The position numbers were made by a program, and so were the translations under genes. The notes beneath the pieces were generated by a model. It was given only the letters and a program-made list of their open reading frames with translations, made no database searches and was not told where the DNA came from. From positions 7,299,501 through 7,363,500 of the forward strand of contig LR746268.1 of the NCBI GenBank assembly GCA_902729315.2: DNA of 64,000 nt. Reading direction: 5' to 3'. The DNA is from Spirodela intermedia (taxonomy: Eukaryota; Streptophyta; Magnoliopsida; Alismatales; Araceae). This document shows, piece after piece, positions 1 through 12,098 of the stretch (its first letter is position 1; the number at the start of each line of letters is the position of its first letter).

Positions 1-2621
1 TGAGCCCTTTAGATAGTGAAGAAGATGTTTGAGGGTTTGCCAATCTTCATGAGAGGGGTTGTGCATCTTTTGACATGCCCGATTCATAGCATAGGATATG
101 CTCGGACGTGTTATTGTAAGGTATTGTAGACCACTGATGATGCTTCTTTAAGTCTTGGGATCGAGAAATAAAGTGTTGTTGAGAAAGTCAATTATGGAAG
201 TTGACCACAAAGTTGACAATGGCTTGCATTGATCTAAGCATGCTCGTTGAAGGATTATAGCTAGATATTTGGATTGCGATAGAAGATAACCTGTGGAAAC
301 ACAAAGTAATTCTATTCTAAAGAAAAAGTGAGCATGCTTGAGATCCTTAATTACAAATTTTTTATTCAGTGATGAAATAACAAAATTAATAAATCAAAAA
401 TTTGGTCATTTGATTAGTAGATCATTTATGAAAAAAAGTAAGGAGGTATCTATTTTGGATACAATGAAATCGAGAGAGATAAAATAAGAGGATAATTTAG
501 AAAACCATGCTCTAAGGGATTGTTTTAATCCATAGATAGATTTATGAAGTTTGTAGACGTGACTAAGGAAATTGGAGTTCTTGTATCCCTCTTGTTGCTC
601 CATGATGATACTCTCAGTGAGATCCCCATGGAAGAAGGCGTTGGACACATCCAATTGATGGATGTGCCATCATTGACTAATATCTATGGATAGAAGGAGC
701 CTTACAATTGTAATTTTGATGACATGTGAGAAAGTGTCGAAATAATCGAACCCTTCCTATTGAGAAAAATCTTTTGCCACTAACCGGGCTTTATACCTGT
801 CTATGGACCCATCAGATTTAAGTTTTAACTAGTAGACCCATTTACACCATATTATATGTGTGTTAGGAGGTCGTGGGATTAAGGTCCAAGTTTGATTTTT
901 TTGGAGAGCCTCAAACTCCAATTGCATGACTTGTCTCCATAGGGGATGATTGGAGGTAGTGGAGAAATTTTTGGGTTCTTTGTGAGAGAGAGTAAGATGG
1001 TAGCATTGGGGTAACATATATTTAATTGATAAGGTTGCTAAATAGGAGGAAGTTAGAGGGACTGTTGTGGTATCCCTATAGAGATGTTTGATACGCCTAA
1101 ATTTGGCTGATACAGTTGAGAAAGAAGAGGTTGGATCTGAATTGTCACTATCGGGTGGGTGAAGGGTTGACTCACTTAACATGTGAGCAAGAGAATAAAA
1201 AATGAGAGTAAATTTAAGTGGGGGACAAGGAAGTGGTGGTGGCTGTTATTTGGTGTGAAAGGAGACAATTGAAGAAGTGATAGAAGCGGGGGGTGATGAG
1301 GGAAGGATAGGAACTGATATATAGTTAGGATGAGAACCTAGGATTCCTCTATCAGTAGTGAAGGAGTTGGGTTTGACTAGATGTGGTGTGAAGTGAGGGA
1401 ATATGGACTCATAAAATACTACATGACGTGATATATAAAATTTTCTAGAAGCAAGAGACTTACATCTATAACCGTGGTGATGTGAGCTATATCCTAAAAA
1501 TAAACAAGATTCAAATCTATCTTCTAATTTATGTTGTGCATAAGATCTAGTGTGCAGATAACAAAGACATCCGAAGGTTTTAAGTGTTTGATAGTCAGGT
1601 GTAACTTTGTAAAAGACTTCGAAAGGATTCTTAAATTTTAGAATGGGTGTAGGCATTCGATTAATAAGATAGGTAGCCGAACACGGCTTCATCCCAATAT
1701 TCTTGAGGCATAGAGGCTTATTTGAGAAGAGATAGGGATGTCTCTATTAGGTGTCTATGTTTGTGTTCGACAGTCCCATTTTGTTGGGGTGCATGAGGAC
1801 AAGAGATGCGATGATGAATGCCTTGACCTTGAAAATGCTTGGTCAATGCCTGAAACTCTCCACCTCAATCTGATTGAAACGAAAGAATTTTACTAGAAAA
1901 ATGTCGTTCTACCTTTGCTTGAAATTCGATAAAGGCTTGACACACATCACTTTTATTTTTGAGAGAATAAAGCCACATGAATTTGCTAATCATCAATAAA
2001 AATTACGTAATAAGAGAAATAAAAAAGAGAAGTAATGGATGAAGGACCCCATAGGTAGGAATGTATTAATTCAAGTGGTTTAATAGAAGTATGAGAAGAG
2101 GTTTGAAAAGAAAGTTTATGCGATTTCGAAACATTACAAGCATGACAAAATTCAAAATTATTTTTGAGTATGTGAAATAAGGGAAACCCATGTTGAGTAA
2201 TGATCTTATTTAATATCCAAAATTAGGGATGTCCCAGTCGGTTGTGTCATATAGCAAGGTTTGTCTTTGGCCCCAAGAAAACTGAAGTTTGACCATGAGA
2301 TTGAAGAAGATGAAGTCCATCTTCAATTGTTCCCTTGAAGAGGATTTTGTAGGTTTTCTCGTCCTTCACAAGATAGTAAGTAACATGAAATTCAATGAAA
2401 ACATCATTATCAATGGTAAATTGTTTAATGGAAAGTAAATATTTTTGAATGTGAGGGACATGTAATATATTATTTAATTTTAAGGGAAAAGAATATATTT
2501 TAATTATAGTGTTGCCGGTAGAAGAAATAGCCATACCTAAGCCATGCGTACAAAGGCAACCTAGGAGAACATGTGTAAGAAGTTTTGAATTCTTCATCAC
2601 AATTAGTTACATATATGTTTA
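1..2621 (-). mobile_element. Ty1/copia retrotransposon remnant, cut by window edge
   Basis: A decayed copia polyprotein is read on the minus strand in several broken frames. From 2600 downwards come the end of the protease/GAG-pre-integrase region (2247-2600, with NILHVPHIQKYLLSIKQ), the integrase C-terminal part (1246-1692, with FGCLCYLHTRSYAQHKLEDR and FLGYSSHHHGYRC), the start of reverse transcriptase (829-1182, with WTLIPRPPN and WCKWVY), the RT core (406-654, with MDVSNAFFHGDL and SIYGLKQSLRAW) and an RNase H lead-in near 1-120 (NRACQKMHNPSHEDWQTL). The stretch that should carry the YxDD catalytic box is missing: the frame passes from DTSLLFFIN almost directly to FVISSLNKKF (about 350-430). 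With stops between all blocks, the copy is dead. Its gag side is cut off where the next element begins at 2622. No LTR of this copy is in the window. Confidence 0.9.
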
Positions 2622-2880
2622 TGTTGGAGCTTCTCCCATCTTGGGCTAGGGCACAGCTACCAAAATGAGTTGAAGAACCACTAGAGTTAGAGAGAAATAA
2701 AAAGCTTTATTTTTAGGGTTAGGGTTTGTGATCCTTTAATATATCATCACTAACTCTCAAATCGTGTGCTAGGTATAAGTGGCATGTTCCAATAGCCCTA
2801 AGGTAATTGAATAGACTACTTATATTAGTAGACCTAATAATTGTATCCCGACATATGTAGTCCAATATCATATTCTAACA
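2622..2880 (-). repeat. 3' LTR of the copia element
   Basis: Minus strand reads TGTTAGAATATG at the start (2880) and ends GCTCCAACA (2622), the usual TG...CA limits of a copia LTR. It aligns along its length with 7348-7613. It contains the telomere-like motif TTTTTAGGGTTAGGGTTTG (plus strand) near 2711-2729. Confidence 0.9.
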
Positions 2881-2891
2881 CTCCCCCTCAA
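2881..2891 (-). other. Polypurine tract next to 3' LTR
   Basis: The minus strand reads TTGAGGGGGAG directly before the TG of the LTR. This is the expected place and composition of the plus-strand primer of a copia element. Confidence 0.85.
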
Positions 2892-5800
2892 GTTGGGGAA
2901 TGTATATATTTCATCTCTAACTTTTTTAACAATCTTCTCATTATAAGTCCATAATGTCCTTTGTTGAGGATGTATGCACATTACTTCTCAGACTTGACAT
3001 GTTAGATAATGAGGATTCTATTTTGTATTTTCTTCTTAATGAAATGACAATCTACCTCCACATACTTAGTTTCATTGTGATGTATGAAAATATAAGTAAT
3101 ATCTATAATTAATTTGTTGTTACAAAAGAGTTTTGTGAGTGAACTGTATTAGATCTTAAGATCTTCTAAAATCCTTCTAATCCATAATGCCTCACACACA
3201 CCTTGCACCATGACTTTAAGTTCAAACTCCACATTAGATCTTAAGACCACCAACTACTTTTTACTGCGTCACGTGATGAGGTTCCCTCTAAGAAATGAAA
3301 AATATCTTGAAGTATATCATATGTCTAATCTGCATTACTATGTCTATGTGATTAAAATAAGAGCCCATAATCAGGCGTACCTTTTAGATAAAGAAGTGTA
3401 TCTTGTCACAACATTATGTACTTTTGTAAGGTCACGTATAAATTGACTCAACAATCTTACCATGTAGGTAATATCTAGTAAAGTGTGAGATAAATTAATT
3501 TACCAATCAATATTTGATACCTTCCTTTATCAACTCTTCACCTTGACTTAATTTTCCATCGGGGTCACTAGGAATGTTTGTCAATTTACTACCACTAGTT
3601 TTGGTTTCGTTAAGTTAGATATCTTTCAACTTAGATAAGAAAATATCATGACTAGAGTATGCAATTTCTATACCAAAAAATATTTTAATTTATTAATTTT
3701 TTTAATTTCAAAACATACATATAATTTATCATTTAATATTTATATTTTTAACAAATCATCACTAGTAAGTATTATATCATCAACATAAACTAATAAAAAT
3801 ATACATTTTTATTTTTAATGTGTTTAAAGAAAAAAATATGATTGTCATTACTTTGGTGATAATTCATTTCATGCATAGTGACCAAGAGCTTGTCAAGTCA
3901 TGCCCTCAAAGATTGTTTAAGTCTATATAAAGACTCCTTTAATTTACACATTGCGCTGATTTTTCTCTTCCCTAAAATATAGAGGTATGTCTATGTAGAT
4001 CTCCTCATTTAAGGAGCCATATAGGAAGGCATCCTTCACATCTAATTAGTGAGGTTGTCATCCTTTCATCGTTATCATGAAGATTAGAATCCTCATGATA
4101 TTTAATTTTACTATATGGGCAAATGTTTCATCGTAATCAATCTCTAATATTTAGGTATATCTTTTTTATACTAATTTAGCCTTATATCTCTCTACAATTT
4201 CATCATGATTATATTTAATAATAAGTACTCATTTGCATTCCACCATTCTCTTATTACATAGGAACTTAACAAGTTCTTATGTGTTATTCTAAATCAATGT
4301 ATTTATTTATACTTCCCTAGCATTTTATATTTTGCATTATTTTCAGTTTTATTGAGTGTTGATGGAATGAAAATTGAGCCTATTTTTATAAAAAATGAAG
4401 AGGGGGTTGGAGATAACTAATGTAAGGAAAAATAATTATATAATAGATAAGTAATATTCTTAGTGATATTCTAACAAACTAATAAATTTACTATATTTTT
4501 TTATGGTTCTAGTGGAGGATCTAACTCGATCTCATGTGTTAGATCCTTTACTAGAGTAGTGTGTGATATTTGTTCACCTTTCCTTCTCATATAGGTATGT
4601 CTAAATCTTTGTTTTATACTTAATTTTTGTGATTGTGACTCCCCCTCATCACAAGGAAGTAGATACCTCTTTGAAATATAGTCAGATCGTTTATCTTCTC
4701 TAAAGGTGAGGAATTTAAAGTCTTCATTAGTCGTGTAATAATTTTCACCTTCATTGAAGGTGACATCATGGGCAATATATCATTTCTTAATTTTTGGGTC
4801 ATAACATTTATAACCTTTTTGAGTTTTTGTGAGTAACTCAAGAATAAATACTTAAGTGCCCTTGAGTCTAATTTCTTAGTATATTGTAGGTGAACATACA
4901 CCACACATCTAAATACTTTGAATGTGAAGTTGGTTTTGAGTTTTACTCCTATAATATGAGACTTTAAGGCCTCAATAAGACTTTTCTTGTTCAAAATCTT
5001 TGACGACCATCTATTGATTAGGTGGGTGGGTATAAGCATTTCCCCCACAAGTATTTTGAGACATTCTCTTTAGATAAGGAGTATTCTAGTCACTTCTAAT
5101 AAGTTATGATTATTTCTTTCCATAATTTAATTTTGTTGAGTATTTACACAAGATGTCTCATAGACTACTTCATTCGTAAGAAAGAATTGAACTAAATCTT
5201 TATTGAATATTTATTAATGTAGTCTTTGTATTATCAATTCTAAAACATTTAATAGTGATACTAAATTACTATTTCACTATTTGAAAGAATATTTTTAATT
5301 TTTTCATCACTTGTAATTTATGACTCATCAACTATATCCATATTATACAAGTACAGTTATCAATAAAGGTAATGAATCAACGACAATTATACATATTCAA
5401 CATTGATGTTGATCCCCATACATCATTATGAATGAGTTCAAAAGATTTAAGAGATCTTGAGTTAAAGGTAGGATAAATAGATTTTTTATGTTTAGCTAAT
5501 TAGCATGCCTCACATAAAAAAACTATAATCATCAAGTTCTTTACACAATTGTAGGAACGAATATCTAATAATCATGATAGAGGGATGTCTTAGACAGTGA
5601 TGAAGCAACATAAGTTGTTCAATCGATGTACGACTCTTCCTCGACACTACTCTTGGGGTTGTCTTCACTACTTGTGCCACTTGTGGATGCTCCCTTTGTG
5701 TTCCACCAATACCTCATATGTAATATAAGTCTTCTTTCCCTTCAGTAAATTCAATCTTCCATCACGTGTCCTTATCATATATAATACATCTATTAAAAGT

Positions 5801-7335
5801 AATTAAAGGGTCATGAGTGATAGATTGTCTAAGTTTACTAAGAAAAATCAAGTTGGTCAATAATAAGGCACATGAAGAATATGATGATTTTTTCTTATAT
5901 TTCAAAGTTCTATAAAGCCTATATCAACTACGAGTATAAGCTTCTCATCTGCTCTTAGATATCTACTCTTGAAACACGTTTCATAAGTTTGTAAAAAAAA
6001 TTTGAGTGGAGACATGATTGATAGCCCTTGAGTTGAAGATCTATGTATGTCTATCTTTTAGATGCATAATTGTATGATGTGAAAAATAAAAACTCAATGA
6101 GTGAGAAGCGTAAGAGATTAAGAAATTATCTAATGAGGTTGATGATGATGCTATGAAACTTGAGGTGATGATTCTCATAGTTTTTTAATCTCCTCAAGTC
6201 TTTCGATTTACCCATCTTTAGAATTTCTAGTTGGGAGATAGGTGTCAAGTTCACTTCGCCCTTGGTGGAGCTTGTAAGGCTAATTTCTTGTCAATGAGTA
6301 GAAGGATATAATGTACCTATGATCTACGCTTAAGGCTTATTGTGTAATTTCTATTAATTGTCATGAGTATGTCTCCTTTTGCGATAAAATATTTACCATA
6401 GACTTGCCTTCAGATTTTTAACTTACTTGAGGTTTTGGGCTCATTTGCCTTTGCTAGAATGTGAAGAGCTTGTCTCGTTTGTTCCTTTCTAATCGTAGCT
6501 AGTGTGGATAAATGATCATGCCATGTTCTTTGCTACTAATGCTAAGTTATCAACTTGTTGATTTGTGCTCAACATTGTTAGCCTATTCTCTTCCTTCCTA
6601 ATAATTGTCACGACTTTTTCAAAATCAAGAACTTTTTTCTTGTTTCACAAATAAGACCAATCAGTTGTACAAATGGTAAATTTAAATTATATAAGAATTA
6701 GTACAAATGATCTTTCAATATGTAAGTTCGTGCAATAGAATCTAGACTAATGATCAATCTATAATGATTAATCTCCATCCAAGTGATTTCTAATTCAAAT
6801 GTGTACTTCATCGCCATTTTATTCCTTTGAGTAAGGTTCGTAGCTTTGGTGGTTAAGAGTGAGATATCTCTCTCATCGTTCCACTTGGTGTGCATATGAT
6901 AAGATTTTTCTCATATCTCCTTCATAGTTGAAATCTTGAGGAAGTGATCGTTGATAGATGGTGACATATTTTTTAGCAACCATGCTTTAATGATATCTAC
7001 CTCTCATCATGTAGTATGTCATAGATCTATTCAATTATCAAGATTACCACTCTTAAAGTGGTTTAATTTACTCTGGTCATGTAAAATCATTTCCACATAT
7101 TCCTCACATTGTAATAAGTTTAGGGTGCTCAAACCACCTAGGATATACTTACTCACTAGCATTGGAGATAAACTAGGGGCCTCGATCATTAGTTAGGGTT
7201 CAAAATCTCAAACAAAGGTAAACATGTGAACCCTAACTATAAAGAAGTAGAATGCTAATGGTTTCAATGCAAATGAACCTTCAATACAAGGAGCTTAGAT
7301 GACTCAAAAAGAGAGTTGGAAAGTATACACCTAAT

Positions 7336-7347
7336 ATTTTGATACCA
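7336..7347 (-). other. Primer-binding site (initiator Met-tRNA type)
   Basis: The minus strand reads TGGTATCAAAAT just inside the 5' LTR. The first eight bases match the TGGTATCAGAGC that most plant copia elements use to pair with initiator Met-tRNA. Confidence 0.85.
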
Positions 7348-7613
7348 CATTGGAGTTTCTCTCATCTTGGGCTATGTCACAATTGCCCGAACGAGTAGGA
7401 GAACTATCAGAGTGAGAGAAAAAGAATAAGAGTTCATTTTTTTAGGGTTAGGGTTAGGGTTCGTGACTTTAATACACCATCATTGACTATCAGATCGTGT
7501 GTTGGGTATAAGTGACCTGATTCATAGCCCTAAGGTAATTAGATTGACTACTACATAAGTAAGCTCAATAATTATATCCCAATGTATGTGGCTCAATGTT
7601 CAATATTCTAATA
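7348..7613 (-). repeat. 5' LTR of the copia element
   Basis: Diverged copy of 2622-2880; the minus strand begins TATTAGAATATTG, so the terminal TG has mutated to TA. It holds two to three TTAGGG units in a row (about 7438-7460, plus strand), more than its partner. Confidence 0.88.
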
Positions 7614-7949
7614 ATTTCTCTTTATATATCAAGGTCAAATAGCATAGATTATATCTTCAAATGATATTATATGTAATGTAATATTATTTCTTCTAATTGT
7701 CTATTGAAACTAGATTTGTTCTTAGAAGTTATGTGTCAAGCAATATGTGGAATTAATTTTTAAAGAACTACTTTTGACTAAAGTACTCAGTTCATGTCAT
7801 TATAAGCTTAGTACTCTATCTTGAGTGTTGTGACTGTTTTAAGATTTTTTATTTTGACTTGAGAATATTGATAAGCTATTTCTTTTTCTTTGGCATAGAA
7901 AACCGAAGGAAGCATATGCGACAAGTCTACCTATTATTCAATTAAATTA
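7614..7949. other. AT-rich spacer, no gene seen
   Basis: No reading frame with recognisable similarity and no clear continuation of the upstream copia remnant was found here. Confidence 0.5.
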
Positions 7950-9417
7950 AGATGTTAAGTATTCGTATTAAGAAATTTCTAGGTGTTTATGGGCTTAAGC
8001 AAATATTTCATAGTAAGATGAAAGTTGTCATTTATATAGTGAATTCAAATCTTAGCTTATTCACACTCTTGGGCAAGCATATAAAAAGTTAGGTTACCAT
8101 TGGTTTAATTTTGTGAATCTAACCTAAATTATTTTGTTCATAATTTTGCTTCATAATCGACACATGTCCTCACAAATTATTTATAGTGGAGGGGATAATG
8201 GTTGAAGAAATCGACTACACAAAATCATATATTTATCTATTGTAAGTATTCTCTCTCCTTCATGACCTTCAAAACATGGTAGGGGATCAAAGAAGTAAAA
8301 TTAGTATAAGAACACACAAGATACTCTCATTTACCATGTCAATGGCAAATGCCCTTATGTAGTGTAGAATTATCAAAGCTATCTCAATATACTGGAACAA
8401 ATAGATACACATAGATATGTATACGAGAAAACAAGTGGGTTGGTGTATAAATATGTGATACAATTATAGTTATACTAAATATTCTAATATTTATAGTATT
8501 TCACATACACATAGAAGGATGGAAATAGATGATATATAACTCACTTGTGTGTCAATAGATAGATGGATGGATAGGTAGAGAAGTGAGTACATATAAACTA
8601 CTTTAATTTTAAAATATAGTTTTTTGAGAAGCAATTGATTAAATAAATTATGCTTCATTTTTAACTTTCTTTGCATATATCATGTGGTTGGTTAATTGTA
8701 TGAAGGATCTGATTGATGATAGTTGTAAGATTGGGATCGAACCCGTGGTAATATTTTCTTGGTTATAACTATTTATTAAGACTTTCTTGCATGAATTCAC
8801 CTTTTTCGTATTTTGTTGTAACAAGGGTAGAGAAAATTTAATAATTTTTGTCTCATTTTCTAAGGTACTATTATTCCATGAATTAAGGGTTCTCAAATTT
8901 TTTTAATTTATATTCCCATACACAAATGAAATATAGTGTTGTGGGTTAGGTTCTTGAAGGTTGTGAAAGTCATTCATTCACTATGACCTTGTCTAAAAGT
9001 CTTATTAATCATGCCAATATATATTGAATATCACACCAACCATTAGGGGCTTGAGAGTATTTTGTTCCTATGTATCATCTCCACATTTATAGCACTAAAA
9101 TCTTCTATCCATGTTTGATTCTTCTCCACATATTTTGGCATTGAAAATAGTTTAGCAACAAGATTGAATTCATATCCTCAATTTGTTGTACTTTCAAAGA
9201 ACCTTCATGTACTTTCTAAGATCACTTCTTCATCTAGTCTCCAAACTATAACATCATCACAAAAAGAGGAGCGACAGCTAATGGAGTAAAATGTAATTGA
9301 TAATAATTATCAGACAAATGCTTAAGCCACATATAAGCAAATTACTTCTACTTCAACTGAAGATCAAGATCGTCCCTCGTCATATTTGAAGTTATATGAG
9401 TTATTTTGATAGAAGGT
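7950..9417. repeat. Direct repeat copy A (~1.5 kb)
   Basis: Colinear, diverged copy of 10129-11640. Shared blocks in the same order include the start (atgttaagtattc then ctaggtgtttatgggct), a block around 8275-8340 (aaaacatggtaggggat), a tetranucleotide-rich block near 8550-8580 (atagatggatggataggtag) and a near-identical end (catatttgaagttatatgag). No coding similarity is seen. The unit may be a non-autonomous transposon or a local duplication; no terminal repeats were found that would decide. Confidence 0.85.
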
Positions 9418-9760
9418 TAGACTTACATTGATGATGTGGGACTGGGAAGAAGATAGAGACTATCCAAAATGGGGTTCTCTTAATCTTTAGGAAATCTAAG
9501 AAGTGGTTAGAAATTAGACTTAGATCAAATTTCAAATAAAAGATTTAAGAGAAATTAATCTCACAATTCAGATGAAAGGATTGTTTAATTAGTCATTGTG
9601 AGGCCTAATTCAAGAAATCATAGATGATTAGAACCATGTTTAGGATCACCAAGATGTATGGAGTTGTTATCCTATGGACCACAAAGTCTTAAGAGCAAGG
9701 ACTTTTGAATAGACTAAATTTCACGATAGGAGAGGGCTCAACGTATCTTAATCAATGGAT
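9418..9760. other. AT-rich stretch between the repeat copies
   Basis: No reading frame or repeat recognised. Sequence similarity between the two ~1.5 kb copies stops at its left edge. Confidence 0.5.
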
Positions 9761-10095
9761 AAATAATAAATAAAGGGGCGGGGAGAGAAAGAGGTGAAAT
9801 GAGAAGTCGTCAACGGAGGAGAGAGAAAAAAGGAGGTTCTCGTGGCGATGGCCGGAGAGAGAGAAAAAGGGGGGCGAAATGAGGGGCGTCAGCGGGAGAG
9901 AAAGAAAAAAGGGTGACGAGGCGGGCGGTGAGGAGACAGAACGGCGGCGACGAGGCTGACGGCGAGGTGGACGGCTAGGCGGACGGCGAGGAGGTGGAAT
10001 GGTGCCGACGAGGTGGCGATGAGGAGGCAGAATGGCGGCGAGGGTGGGAGAAGAGAAAGAGAAAAAGGAAACAGGGGAAAGAAATAGAGGGAATT
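9761..10095. other. GC- and purine-rich island in AT-rich DNA
   Basis: An abrupt change to G/A-rich sequence made of recurring short phrases: gagagagaaaaagg, ggcgaaatgaggggcgtcag, and many variants of GACGGCGAGG / GGCGACGAGG between about 9900 and 10030. No frame with a recognisable product was found. It is probably a simple-sequence expansion or a fragment of a GC-rich transposon or gene leader. Confidence 0.6.
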
Positions 10096-10128
10096 CTTAC
10101 AAGGACCAACTTAAATTATTCATACTTT

Positions 10129-11640
10129 AGTATGTTAAGTATTCATACTAAAGTAAAATTCTAGGTGTTTATGGGCTCATGTAAATATTTCATGGTAAGA
10201 TGAAGCTGCTATCTATAGCTTATCGAATGCTCATGTACGAGCATGCAATTGGTTACAATTAATTCCGTTTTTGTGAATCTAACCTGAATTATATTATTCA
10301 TAATTTTGCCTCATAATTGACATGTGCTGCCATAAATTATTGAGAGTAGTAGAGGGGTTATTGGTTGAAGAAATCGAGTACAAAAAATCATATATTCTTC
10401 TTTTGCAGATATTCTCTCCTTCATGGCCTTCAAAACATGGTAGGGGATTAAACTAAAACTAGTGTCAAAATGCACAAGATGATCCCATTCACCATGCTAA
10501 TGGTAGATGCCCATTTAAATAGGTAGATAGGAAGGCAAGTGGTTGGGTGTAGAAGTATATAATATAGTTATAGTTATATTGAATATTATGATTTTTAAAG
10601 TAGGATTTTCATAAACATATAGAAGGATGAAAAGAGAGATGATATATACTCAGACTTGTGTGTCGATGGATAGATGGATGGATAGGTAGAGAGATGAGCA
10701 TCTATATATATACAGATATATATATATATATATATATATGTGATTTAACTTTAAAATTAATATTTTTTGAGATGAAATCGACTAAGTAAACTATGGTTCA
10801 TTTGCAACTTTCTTTGCATATATCAAAAGTGGCTTATTGTATGAAGGATCTGATTGGCTACAATTGTAAGACTAGAATTAGAACTTTCCCACAACGTTTT
10901 ATTGGTTATAACTATCTATTTAGACTTTCTCGTGTGAATTTACCTTTCTAGCACCTTGTCTTAAAAAGAGTAGAGATAATATCTAAATTCATCCCATTTT
11001 CTCATCCATTATTATGCCATGAATTCAGGGTTCTTCATTTTTTTCTCTATTCCCATGCACAGATGAAATATGCTATTTTGGGTTAAATTCTTATGGGTTG
11101 TGGAAACCAATCAGCTGATTTGCTGCATTGAATTCAAATTTATTATCAACTCAACTTGCCTAAAAGTCTTATTAACCATGCCACTGTTCGCTTAATACCA
11201 TACTAAGAATTAGGGGGTTGGGGTTATTTTGTTCTTATATGTATTGGCTCCACAATTAGCACTAGGATCTCCTATCAAGGTTTGATTTTTAGAAATGAAT
11301 TTTAGAAACATATATTGGCTTTGAGGATATTTTAGCATTAAGGTTTTTCTGTTTTTGCTTGAGAATGTAATGTGAGTGATCGTATCAAACTTATCTCCTT
11401 GATTTCTTATGCTTTTAGAGAGCCTCCGCATACCTTCTGGGATCACCTCTTCGTCTAATCTCTAAAATCTAACACCACCACAAGAAGAGGAATAGCAGGC
11501 AATGGAACAAAGTGTAACAAGCAATGATCATCAGACAGATGCTTGGGCTGCAATCAATCAGATTGCTTCTACTTTGATACAAGATCAAGGCCATCTGTCG
11601 TCATATTTGAAGTTATATGAGTTATTTTGATAGGAGGCTG
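10129..11640. repeat. Direct repeat copy B (~1.5 kb)
   Basis: Second copy of 7950-9417, in the same orientation, ending at catatttgaagttatatgag and ttttgatag. It lies just downstream of the PSD gene. It carries a private (TA)n expansion at about 10702-10739 that copy A lacks. Confidence 0.85.
10702..10739. repeat. (TA)n microsatellite
   Basis: Nearly pure TA dinucleotides, interrupted once by CAG, inside repeat copy B. Confidence 0.9.
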
Positions 11641-12098
11641 GAACTCTGTTGAGCTATACCATTATTCTCTCAATGGAACTTCACTTTTCATGCCCATATA
11701 TAATACTTGACAATTTCTTTCTCATGAATCCATTTTCCGGGTAGAGTAGAGGTTTTTGACAGTTAAATGGGCGATCATAGCCCTAGTTTGATGTGAAGAA
11801 TAGTAGAAATATGCTTTAGGCCTTTAATCTTGTGAAATATCATAGAAATATATTCGGTTGTGGACAAGCAAGAGTGATATTAGTTCCATGGGTGCTCTTC
11901 TCAAGTAAGCTAACTTATAATATTTATTCAAGTTCCCCCTTGATCGTATGAAAATTAAGAACAATTTAGAGGAATGTTCCTAGACATGACGCATCATTCA
12001 TCAAATCATTGATGACCAAAGTCAAGAATCACATACCAGCAAAGCAACACCTTCAAGAAATGGAGGGAGGCATCTGGTTCGAAGAATTCCCGTCTCCC

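Larger units (their letters stand above)
2622..7613 (-). mobile_element. LTR-bounded, degenerate Ty1/copia retrotransposon
   Basis: Two similar ~260 bp repeats (2622-2880 and 7348-7613) flank ~4.5 kb of decayed copia sequence read on the minus strand. Next to the right-hand (5') LTR is a primer-binding site like that for initiator Met-tRNA, and next to the left-hand (3') LTR is a purine tract, so orientation and limits are well supported. Inside, RT is recognisable near 3765-4060: KDAFLYGSLNEEIYIDIP, SLYRLKQSLRA and, at 3776-3787, the catalytic YVDD followed by IILTSDD. An integrase C-terminal piece lies at 4620-5048 (LINRWSSKIL, FRCVVYVHLQYTKKLDSRALK). Stops interrupt every domain. The LTRs agree at roughly four of five positions by eye, so the insertion is old. 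The 5 bases on either side (gttta and atttc) do not match, so no target duplication is left. Confidence 0.9.
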
